Shown: positions 23,128 through 29,197 of the stretch, piece by piece
How positions within the stretch are numbered: the stretch's first letter is position 1
Layout of the letters: each line of letters opens with the position of its first letter
Assembly (NCBI GenBank): GCA_038825775.1
Contig: JAWBOW010000005.1
Location: forward strand, 1 to 29,197
DNA length: 29,197 bases
Reading direction: 5' to 3'
Source of the DNA: JAWBOW01 sp038825775
Lineage (GTDB): Archaea; Nanobdellota; Nanobdellia; Woesearchaeales; WAPY01
The notes under the pieces: generated by a model
Database searches by the model: none
Told to the model about the DNA's origin: nothing
The model's input: only the letters and a program-made list of their open reading frames with translations
Made by a program: the position numbers and the translations under genes

Positions 23128-23859
23128 ATGAGCTATGATAAGAGAATTGATGGAAGAAAATTTAATGAGTTAAGACCCATAGAAGCAAAAGTAGGGGTTA
23201 TTCCAAGAGCAGACGGTTCTGCTTTTTTCAAAATAGGAAACACTTGGGCTTACGCAACTGTTTATGGGCCAAGAAACTTATACCCAAAAGCATTGCAGAA
23301 TCCTGAAAGAGGAATATTAAGATGTAATTATAACATGATGCCATTCTCAGGAGCAGGTGAGAGAGTAAGGCCAGGACCTTCAAGAAGATCAAGAGAAATC
23401 TCTTTAGTAACAGAAAACGCATTATTACCTGTTCTGAATCTTGAGGACTTTCCAAACTCTGTTGTTGATGTTTATATTGATTTGCCACAAACAGACGCTG
23501 GTTCAAGATGTGCTGGGATAACAGCTGCTGCAATGGCATTAGCAGATGCAGGAATTCCAATGAAGGACTTACCAGTCGCAGTAGCTGTTGGCAAGGTTGA
23601 TAACCAATTCCTAGTTGATTTAAACTATGAAGAAGAATCTTATGATGGAGAAGTAGTTGATATGCCAATTGCAATGCTTCCAAGAACAAAAGAGATAACC
23701 CTCTTACAAATGGATGGACAGTTAAAGCCAGAGGATTTTGAAAAACTTTTAGAGATTGCTATTGAACCATTACTAAAAATAAATGAAATACAAAAGAAAG
23801 CTCTTCTAGAAAAATTCAAGGGGATGAGTGAAGATGAGGTGAAAAACAATGACTTTTGA
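23128..23859 (+). CDS. rrp41: exosome catalytic subunit Rrp41
   Basis: RNase PH-fold phosphorolytic 3'-5' exoribonuclease, the active subunit of the archaeal exosome. IDGRKFNELRPIEAKVGV is the family N-terminus. The RNA- and phosphate-binding arginines are in RVRPGPSRRSRE (about residues 79-90). PQTDAGSRCAGITAAAMAL contains the phosphate-binding segment, and VVDMPIAML holds Asp178, matching the catalytic aspartate of studied archaeal Rrp41. The 243 aa is standard. SD AAAGGTGA precedes ATG 23128. The end overlaps the start of rrp42 by 11 nt, suggesting translational coupling. Confidence 0.97.
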   Translation: MSYDKRIDGRKFNELRPIEAKVGVIPRADGSAFFKIGNTWAYATVYGPRNLYPKALQNPERGILRCNYNMMPFSGAGERVRPGPSRRSREISLVTENALLPVLNLEDFPNSVVDVYIDLPQTDAGSRCAGITAAAMALADAGIPMKDLPVAVAVGKVDNQFLVDLNYEEESYDGEVVDMPIAMLPRTKEITLLQMDGQLKPEDFEKLLEIAIEPLLKINEIQKKALLEKFKGMSEDEVKNNDF

Positions 23860-24631
23860 AAAACAAAGAATTATAGCTGCTTTGGATGAAGGAATAAGAT
23901 TTGATGGGAGAAAACCATTAGATTATAGGGAAATAGAGATTAGTTTGGGAGGAGTAAAAACAGCAGAAGGATTTGCAAGGGTAAAAATAGGAGAAACAGA
24001 AGTCCTTGCTGGAATAAAACTATCAATAGACAAGCCATTCCCAGACACTCCTGATGAAGGAGGAATAGCTGTAAATGCAGAACTCCCACCAATGGCAAGC
24101 CCTGAATTTGAATCAGGACCTCCAAGTGATTATGCAATAGAACTTGCAAGAATTGTTGATAGAGGCATAAGAGAATCAAAAGCAGTAGATTTAAAAAAAC
24201 TTTGCATAGAACCTTACGAAAAAGCATGGTTTGTAAATATTGATTTGTGGGCTTTAAACGATTCTGGAAATCTAATTGATGCTTTTGGAATTGCAGCAAT
24301 AAGTGCTTTAAAAAACACCTTTTTTCCAGAATATGATGGAAAGATCATAAATTATAAAAAGCAAACAAATAAAAAATTAGAAGTAAGAAAAACACCACTA
24401 CCAATAACTGTAATAAAGATTGGTAATCATTTAATAGTAGATCCCACAGTAGAAGAAGAAAGTGTATTAGATGCAAGATTAACAGTAACAACAACAGAAG
24501 ATGATATAATAACTGCACTGCAAAAGGGAGGACAAACTCCACTAACAATGAAAGAAGCAAAAGAAATGATTAGTATTGCTCTAAAAAAAGCAAAAGAAAT
24601 TAGGAAGATAATTGAAAAGCAGACAAAATAA
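23849..24631 (+). CDS. rrp42: exosome subunit Rrp42
   Basis: Non-catalytic RNase PH-fold partner of Rrp41 in the archaeal exosome ring. GIRFDGRKPLDYREIEI is the N-terminal motif; LAGIKLSIDKPFPDTPDEGG and FESGPPSDYAIELARIVDRG follow near residues 54-108. It lacks the catalytic Asp context of Rrp41. The 260 aa is typical. The ATG at 23849 lies within the end of rrp41, with a GAGGTGA SD inside the rrp41 frame. In many archaea L37Ae and RpoP come next, but here a 349-bp gap and rpoK follow. Confidence 0.97.
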   Translation: MTFEKQRIIAALDEGIRFDGRKPLDYREIEISLGGVKTAEGFARVKIGETEVLAGIKLSIDKPFPDTPDEGGIAVNAELPPMASPEFESGPPSDYAIELARIVDRGIRESKAVDLKKLCIEPYEKAWFVNIDLWALNDSGNLIDAFGIAAISALKNTFFPEYDGKIINYKKQTNKKLEVRKTPLPITVIKIGNHLIVDPTVEEESVLDARLTVTTTEDDIITALQKGGQTPLTMKEAKEMISIALKKAKEIRKIIEKQTK

Positions 24632-24980
24632 TAAAAAAATAATAAATGTTAGAACAGAAAAAAATTTGCATTTTGAAAAAAAGATAATCTGATATTTAAA
24701 TTAATTTTTTTAAATTAAAAATAAAAAAAGCAAAAAATATTTTCTTTAAAAATTTTTAAATAAAACAAAAGAATGAAAAGGTAATTGATGCTTTGGGAAC
24801 CATTTAAAAATAACACACATTACGAATTGAAAATTTATTTGTGTTTAAAAATAAAAAAGCTTAAAAAATTTTAGAATAAAATTTTATAAAAAAGAAAGAT
24901 TTTTATAAGAAAACAAAAAACCAAATAAATGCGTTAATAATTAAAATATTAAAATAAAAATTTAATTTGAAGGTGATTTG
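24632..24980. other. AT-rich gap between rrp42 and rpoK
   Basis: About 350 bp, mostly A and T. It holds one possible short ORF (24788-24874, listed separately) and the AAGGTGAT SD of rpoK (24970-24976). TATA-like stretches recur, so the rpoK promoter cannot be placed with certainty. No GC-rich hairpin is present. Confidence 0.4.
24788..24874 (+). CDS. possible small ORF (28 aa), unverified
   Basis: ATG 24788 follows AAAGGT with a 7-nt gap and reads MLWEPFKNNTHYELKIYL, then a Lys-rich end, to TAG 24872-24874. The upstream TATA-like TTTTTAAATAAAA is about 30 nt away. I recognise no family; the SD-like site, and a patch less A/T-monotonous than its surroundings, are the only support. It may be chance. 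Confidence 0.25.
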   Translation: MLWEPFKNNTHYELKIYLCLKIKKLKKF

Positions 24981-25214
24981 ATGGTTGAGAAAAAAGAAGA
25001 AAATTCTGAGATTAAATATACAAAATATGAAATAGCAAGAATGCTTGGAAGTAGGGCTTTACAATTATCCCTAGGAGCTCCTTTTTTAGTTAAGATAAGT
25101 GATAAAGAACTTGAAGAAATGAGGTATAACCCATTAAGAATCGCTGAACTTGAGTTCAAACAAGGAGTTCTTCCAATAACTGTAAAAAGGCCTTTGCCAG
25201 GACAGAAAAAATAA
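24981..25214 (+). CDS. rpoK: RNA polymerase subunit K (Rpb6/omega homologue)
   Basis: Small assembly subunit of archaeal RNA polymerase. YTKYEIARMLGSRALQLSLG (about residues 15-34) is the omega/Rpb6 core motif, followed by APFLV, NPLRIAELEFKQGVLPITV and the RPLPG end typical of RpoK. The N-terminus is a short acidic/lysine tail. TTG 24978 directly before the ATG extends the frame, but the AAGGTGAT SD favours ATG 24981, giving 77 aa. Confidence 0.95.
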   Translation: MVEKKEENSEIKYTKYEIARMLGSRALQLSLGAPFLVKISDKELEEMRYNPLRIAELEFKQGVLPITVKRPLPGQKK

Positions 25215-25408
25215 TAAAAAAATAAAAAAAATTGTAAAAAATTAAAAACAATTTAGAATATAGAATAATTTAAAATTTAGAATTTAATTTAAGCAGAAAG
25301 TAAAAAAAAATAATTTCTTATTCTGTTTTTTAGAAAAAACATCTAATTTAAATTTAAGTATTCAAAAAAATAAAAATAAAAAAATTTGAGTTGTTTAATT
25401 TAAGTTGT
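25215..25408. other. convergent spacer after rpoK
   Basis: About 195 bp of nearly pure A/T sequence between rpoK (plus) and the pilin-like gene (minus). T- and A-tracts could terminate both genes. No hairpin of note is present. Confidence 0.3.
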
Positions 25409-25831
25409 TTACTCGTATTGAGCTACTAAATTTCCAGTTCTTGTTCTGCTTAAACCGTTTTCTTCAACATAAGAAAATTGTAAACTGTGCTTATACTTTG
25501 CTCCTGCAGTTCCGCCTGTTACATTACAATTAAATGTTACTGAACCTCCGTCACTAATTCCAACATTATTTGGGTCACATAAACCTTCAATATTCATTGT
25601 AACGTTGTTAACATTCATTCCTAAACCATTAGTAACAATAAGTGTTGCAGTTCCGTCAGATGTTACTTTTGCATTGCAGCTAAAACCCGTTCCCAAATCA
25701 CAAATTGTTGGAACATTTCTTCCTGCTCTGAAAACTCCAAAATAAGCTAAAGCTGCTGCTGCTGCTATGACAATTAATATTGCCCAACCATATGTCATTA
25801 AGAACTCCATTGCAGCTTGTGCCTTTTTCAT
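25409..25831 (-). CDS. class III signal peptide (archaeal type IV pilin-like) protein
   Basis: Residues 1-33 form the type found in DPANN pilin-like proteins: a short basic start MKKAQ, then AAMEFLMTYGWAILIVIAAA as hydrophobic helix. This would be processed by a FlaK/PibD-type prepilin peptidase at the A/Q-rich junction. The mature part (about 110 aa) is polar, beta-rich, with four cysteines (CDLGTGFSCN and two later) that may form disulfides outside the cell, and several Asn-x-Ser/Thr sites. It could be a pilus or surface-filament subunit; no assembly ATPase or membrane protein of a pilus system is nearby. The SD GAGGTGA precedes ATG 25831. Confidence 0.85.
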   Translation of the reverse strand: MKKAQAAMEFLMTYGWAILIVIAAAAALAYFGVFRAGRNVPTICDLGTGFSCNAKVTSDGTATLIVTNGLGMNVNNVTMNIEGLCDPNNVGISDGGSVTFNCNVTGGTAGAKYKHSLQFSYVEENGLSRTRTGNLVAQYE

Positions 25832-25975
25832 TCATTCACCTCTTTTTGCCTTTATTTTTTTGTTTTATTAAAAGGTTTAGAGTTAAAAATATTTAATAGT
25901 ATTTAAATTTTACTTTTTTTTACCATTTTTATATACTTTTATATTAAAAATTGATTTTATTTTTGTTTAAGAACA

Positions 25976-26069
25976 TTTTGAGTGTGCATTTAAAACTCAA
26001 AAAAATAACAACTTGAGAATATTTAAAAATAACTTTATTTTACTTTTGGTTGTGAAAATAAAATTCACA
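25976..26069 (+). promoter_or_regulatory. PDO promoter region with inverted repeats
   Basis: TTTTGAGT (25976-25983) and ACTCAAAA (25995-26002) form an 8-bp perfect inverted repeat just upstream of a TATA-like ATATTTAAAAAT (about 26019-26030). A second repeat, TGTGAA/TTCACA (26051-26056/26064-26069), falls in the predicted leader. The SD GAGGTGG is at 26082-26088. Confidence 0.35.
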
Positions 26070-26093
26070 TTTTAAATATTAGAGGTGGTCGTT

Positions 26094-26729
26094 ATGATAA
26101 TGGATGAGGAAACAAAAAAACAAGTTGAGGAAATTCTTTCTCAAATGAAAGAAGAAGTTAATATAATATATGTCGAATCTGATAGTCCTCTAAATAGTCA
26201 AATAAAACAAATATTAGAAGAATTATGCGATTTAAGCAACAAATTAAAGCTTAAAACTTATAAAAAAGAGGATAAGGAAACAAAAATTCTTGGAATAAGA
26301 GAGAGTCCTGCAATTGTATTATTAGGTAAAAATATTAAGGGAAAAATTATTTATTATGGAATTCCTTCAGGTTATGAGTTTGCAACATTTTTGGACACAA
26401 TAGTAAGGGCTTCAAACAACAATCACGGCTTAAGCTTAAAAGCAAAGAATTTTTTAGACAGTTTAAAGGATAATTTAAGAATGAGTGTTTTTGTAACCCC
26501 AACTTGCCCCCACTGTCCTGTTTCTGCTTCTTTGGCATTTAGATTTGCATTATACTCAGAGAAGGTGATAGCAGAGGTTATAGAATCCTCAGAATTTCCA
26601 GAGTGGGCTGACAAATTCTCTGTGATGGGGGTTCCAAAAACTGTTTTGAATGATGATAAAAACAAGAATTATGTTGGAGGTTATCCAGAAGAAATGGCTG
26701 TTGAAAAGATAAAATCACTTCTTAAATAA
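26094..26729 (+). CDS. protein disulfide oxidoreductase (glutaredoxin-like), one active site
   Basis: Thioredoxin-superfamily protein of the archaeal PDO type with two thioredoxin-like folds. The C-terminal domain has VFVTPTCPHCPVSASLAF with the CPHC active site (Cys138, Cys141), cis-proline loop GVPKT and GGYPEE. The N-terminal domain (about residues 1-105) shows the fold pattern, including ESPAIVLLGKN, but has no CxxC; only a single Cys (LEELCDL) is left, where hyperthermophile PDOs carry a second CxxC. It probably reduces or forms disulfides in cytosolic proteins. GTG 26085 is in the SD GAGGTGG; ATG 26094 or 26100 is the start. Confidence 0.88.
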   Translation: MIMDEETKKQVEEILSQMKEEVNIIYVESDSPLNSQIKQILEELCDLSNKLKLKTYKKEDKETKILGIRESPAIVLLGKNIKGKIIYYGIPSGYEFATFLDTIVRASNNNHGLSLKAKNFLDSLKDNLRMSVFVTPTCPHCPVSASLAFRFALYSEKVIAEVIESSEFPEWADKFSVMGVPKTVLNDDKNKNYVGGYPEEMAVEKIKSLLK

Positions 26730-26735
26730 TTTTTT

Positions 26736-27653
26736 TTATTTTCCTAATTCTAATCTATAAGCATTCTTTTCAGGCAAACCAGATTTAAGTATTTTTTCTT
26801 TGGTTCTATCATAATCATACTTAATCCTAACAAAAGATATTCTTAGTTCAGGATATGGGTTGTTTTTATTTAAACTATTTTGAAATTCACAAATAACATA
26901 ACAAGCCCTGTTATCATAATCTCTTGGTTGTCCAACACTTCCAACATTTACAATAACTTTTTCATATTCTTTTATTATAATTGTTTCTGTGATTTTTGAA
27001 GGAATCTCTGATCTAACAATGCAGTACGGGCGGTAATTTTCGCTAATCTTTTCCGGCTCTCTTATAATTTTCTCCCCTTCTCTTTTTATTTTGTAATAAT
27101 ACAACAAGAAACTATTATCTTTGTTTTTTGCAAACAAGAAAGGATAGTGTGTGTGGCCTAAAAATAAAATTTTATTTTCAAGTTTTTCTGCCTCTTCAAA
27201 AATAAAACTTAAATTATTAGGATAAACATACTCAAAAATTGGCTCATTCAAAGAACCATGAACAATGCTTATCATATTGTTTTTAAAATAATCAGGAATC
27301 TTTTTTAAGAAATCTTTATTCTTTTCATTAAGCTCTCTGTTAGTCCAAATAATTGAATCTCGTGCAGTGCTATTAAACCAAGATAAAACTTTATCATTAT
27401 TGTTTATAACAGCATAATCATGATTGCCCTTAACACTTGTTATCTTATTATTTTTAATGATCTCAACACATTCGTTCGGATTTGGACCATAACCAACAAT
27501 ATCTCCACAACAATAAATATTGCTAATTTTGTTTTCTTTAATATCATTAATAACAACACTAAGAGCTTCAAGATTTGAGTGAATATCAGAAATCACGGCA
27601 AACCTTTCAGCTTTCCTTATTCCGAAAAATTCAAGGATTTTTTCTAATAACAT
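26736..27653 (-). CDS. calcineurin-like metallophosphoesterase
   Basis: Metal-dependent phosphoesterase. The metal-binding motifs are in order: SDIHSN (about residues 22-27), CCGDIVGYGPNP (48-59), KGNHDYA (about 74-80), VHGS, and GHTHYPF. This arrangement matches the YfcE/ApaH-like group, which acts on phosphodiesters or nucleotide polyphosphates; the substrate is unknown. A central insertion and the last 100 or so residues are lineage-specific. No SD is present; on the minus strand ATTTATATATTTG at about 27675-27687 lies 25-30 nt upstream of ATG 27653, so the message is probably leaderless. It converges with the PDO gene 6 nt away. Confidence 0.87.
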   Translation of the reverse strand: MLLEKILEFFGIRKAERFAVISDIHSNLEALSVVINDIKENKISNIYCCGDIVGYGPNPNECVEIIKNNKITSVKGNHDYAVINNNDKVLSWFNSTARDSIIWTNRELNEKNKDFLKKIPDYFKNNMISIVHGSLNEPIFEYVYPNNLSFIFEEAEKLENKILFLGHTHYPFLFAKNKDNSFLLYYYKIKREGEKIIREPEKISENYRPYCIVRSEIPSKITETIIIKEYEKVIVNVGSVGQPRDYDNRACYVICEFQNSLNKNNPYPELRISFVRIKYDYDRTKEKILKSGLPEKNAYRLELGK

Positions 27654-27739
27654 AAAATTTTAGAAAACAATCAAATATATAAATCTTATTATTTTTTCTA
27701 TTTTTAAGTGATTAAAAAAACAATGAAAAGATTTTAAAC

Positions 27740-29023
27740 TTATGTTCCCTCTTTCCAAGACTTCAAATAATTTATTTGTTCCTTAGTTAGTTTGTCTATT
27801 CTTATACCATTAGCTTTTAGATAAATCTCTGCAATCTTTTTGTCAATCTCTTCAGGAAGAGTATGAACCTTAACCTCTAATCTTTTACCATTCTTAAAAT
27901 TCTCATAAGCATACTCAACAGCCAATGCTTGGTTGCAAAAACTTAAATCCATAATACTGCTTGGATGTCCTTCAGCACAAGCCAAATTAACTAACCTACC
28001 CTCTCCACACAAATAAATCCTTTTCTTCTTGTTTTTAATATTTATAACATACTCGTCAAACAAAGGCCTTATTCTTTTCTTGCTTAAAGCCTTTTTTTCA
28101 AGAGTTTTTACATCTATTTCAACATCAAAATGACCTGCATTAGCTAAGATAGCACCATCCTTCATTAAAACAATATCCTCATAATTTATAACCTTTTTAT
28201 TTCCGGTTACGGTTATGAAAATATCTCCTATTTTAGCAGCTTCTCTTAATCTCATTACCCTAAAACCGTCCATATGTGCTTGTAATGCTTTGAAAGGATC
28301 AACCTCAGTTACAATTACATTTGATCCTAAACCCTTTGCTCTCAAGCTAACTCCTTTACCACAATTCCCATAACCACACACAACAACATTTTTTCCAGCA
28401 AATAATATGTTAGAACATCTTATTATTCCATCAATCGCTGATTGTCCTGTCCCATAAACATTATCCATTAAATTCTTTGTTTTTGATTCGTTAACAGCAA
28501 TTATTGGGTATCTTAGTTTTTTTTCACGCTCCATACTTTTTAACCTCAAAACTCCAGTTGTTGTTTCCTCGCAACCAGCAATTATGTTTGGAATAAGATT
28601 TCTATGCTTTGAATGAATTGCACTAACCAAATCACAACCATCATCAATTGTAAAATTTGGTTTTAAACTTAAAACCCTTTCAATATTTTTATAGTATTCC
28701 TCTTTTGTTTCTCCTTTCCAAGCAAAGACATTTATTCCTGATTTTGCAAGTGCAGCAGCAACATCATCTTGAGTTGATAATGGATTACAACTTGCAATAA
28801 AAACCTCTGCTCCACCTGCAACTAAAGTTTTTACAAGAACAGCTGTTTCTTTTGTCACATGCAAAGCCATACTAATCCTAAGACCTTTTAAGGGTTTTCT
28901 CTTCTCAAAATCTCTCTTAATTTCCATTAATGCTTTCATCTGCATCTCTGCAAAACTTATATTTCTAAAGCCCTGTTCAGCTAAACTTAGATCTCTTATA
29001 TCATATTCTTTTGTTTTATTCAT
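27740..29023 (-). CDS. ahcY: S-adenosylhomocysteine hydrolase
   Basis: NAD-dependent enzyme that splits S-adenosylhomocysteine into adenosine and homocysteine, removing the inhibitor formed by methyltransferases such as DphB. Motifs in order: LHVTKETAVLV (substrate binding), FTIDDGCDLV, GCEETTTGV, ESKTKNLMDNVYGTGQS, the Rossmann loop VCGYGNCGKGVSLRA, LANAGHFDVEID, and GHPSSIMDLSFCNQALA at the C-terminal lobe. Length is 427 aa. An upstream GTG (29030-29032) is in the weak GTGAT SD, so ATG 29023 is the start. In DPANN genomes this enzyme is one of few sulfur/methyl metabolism genes retained. Confidence 0.96.
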   Translation of the reverse strand: MNKTKEYDIRDLSLAEQGFRNISFAEMQMKALMEIKRDFEKRKPLKGLRISMALHVTKETAVLVKTLVAGGAEVFIASCNPLSTQDDVAAALAKSGINVFAWKGETKEEYYKNIERVLSLKPNFTIDDGCDLVSAIHSKHRNLIPNIIAGCEETTTGVLRLKSMEREKKLRYPIIAVNESKTKNLMDNVYGTGQSAIDGIIRCSNILFAGKNVVVCGYGNCGKGVSLRAKGLGSNVIVTEVDPFKALQAHMDGFRVMRLREAAKIGDIFITVTGNKKVINYEDIVLMKDGAILANAGHFDVEIDVKTLEKKALSKKRIRPLFDEYVINIKNKKKRIYLCGEGRLVNLACAEGHPSSIMDLSFCNQALAVEYAYENFKNGKRLEVKVHTLPEEIDKKIAEIYLKANGIRIDKLTKEQINYLKSWKEGT

Positions 29024-29075
29024 AAAAATCACAAAAAATTAGAAAACTTATTTGTTTAAAAACCTTTTTAATCAA

Positions 29076-29197
29076 TTAAAGGCTATTTATTAAATTCTTT
29101 ATTCTATCTATTTCTTTAATACTTTTTTTGTTTTTAGGATTTTTCTTGCTCTTTTCGATTATGTTTCTTATTTCAAAACTATAATTCAAAAGTATCG
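29076..29197 (-). CDS. C-terminal end of an uncharacterised Lys-rich protein, partial
   Basis: On the minus strand an open frame enters from the right edge of the window and ends at TAA (29076-29078). The 39 visible residues read as two lysine-rich helices (EIRNIIEKSKKNPK and SIKEIDRIKNLINSL), with no stop in between. Codon use resembles neighbouring genes. It ends 53 nt before ahcY, which may be co-transcribed. Family unknown. Confidence 0.5.
   Translation of the reverse strand, partial: ILLNYSFEIRNIIEKSKKNPKNKKSIKEIDRIKNLINSL

Noticed and set aside
23228..24299. Leu/Gln-rich minus-strand frames opposite rrp41 and rrp42
   Set aside because: Composition is that of reverse-complemented Lys/Glu/Ala codons; the plus-strand exosome genes are certain.
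1..29197. tRNA genes
   Set aside because: While reading both strands I found no GGTTCRA-type T-loop with a matching acceptor stem; occurrences of GTTCAA lie inside coding genes.

Overview
The window is strongly AT-rich archaeal chromosome. Archaeal informational genes dominate: ribosomal proteins S19e, L31e and L39e, a PDCD5-family protein, Cbf5, diphthine synthase, archaeal DnaG primase, RNase P protein Rnp2, proteasome alpha subunit, SBDS, the exosome core Rrp4-Rrp41-Rrp42 and RNA polymerase subunit K. Short proteins, tight spacing, low GC, FtsZ and a class III signal-peptide pilin-like protein with the AAMEFLMTYGWAIL motif point to a DPANN archaeon of the Woesearchaeota/Pacearchaeota kind. 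That placement is inference; the domain Archaea is secure. Start sites are of two kinds: leaderless starts about 25-35 nt after a TATA-like box, and starts led by GGTGG/GGTGAT/GGAGG Shine-Dalgarno sites. In several genes a GTG or TTG that lies in or just 5' of the SD extends the open frame, and I moved the start to the ATG after it.

Layout. 1-4259: the end of a helical-repeat protein, a MiaB-like tRNA methylthiotransferase, a thymidylate-kinase-like protein, a small unknown and type II glyceraldehyde-3-phosphate dehydrogenase. 4406-5852: translation operon S19e-PDCD5-L39e-L31e; L39e (57 aa) is easily missed. 5963-9078: Cbf5, a HIT-like protein and a membrane-anchored coiled-coil protein. 9191-12463: a eukaryotic-type protein kinase (minus), dphB (plus) and an unknown (minus). 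12464-15431: ftsZ and an unknown gene, flanked by unusually structured non-coding DNA. 15432-20209: dnaG, a DUF357 protein, a SurA-N-like membrane protein, then an RHH-fused sugar nucleotidyltransferase and a phosphohexomutase, which form a sugar-nucleotide pair. 20333-25214: rnp2-psmA-SBDS-rrp4-rrp41-rrp42-(gap)-rpoK, the classic archaeal exosome/proteasome superoperon. 25409-29197: pilin-like protein, protein disulfide oxidoreductase, metallophosphoesterase, S-adenosylhomocysteine hydrolase and the end of another minus-strand gene.

The most unusual content is non-coding. (a) The ftsZ leader (about 12670-12860) carries five copies of TTGGCG within 106 nt, three of them in the apical loops of separate hairpins. 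(b) Upstream of dnaG a strong TATA box is followed at the expected distance by a hairpin with the architecture of an archaeal H/ACA guide RNA (closing stem, pocket, K-turn, ACA box), then by a roughly 240-nt three-way-junction-like fold. (c) A similar element of about 36 bp lies some 40 bp upstream of the TATA box of both of these promoters, which hints at shared control of cell division and the primase region. (d) The 3' side of ftsZ holds another cluster of hairpins. No tRNA, rRNA, CRISPR array, insertion sequence or phage gene was recognised.
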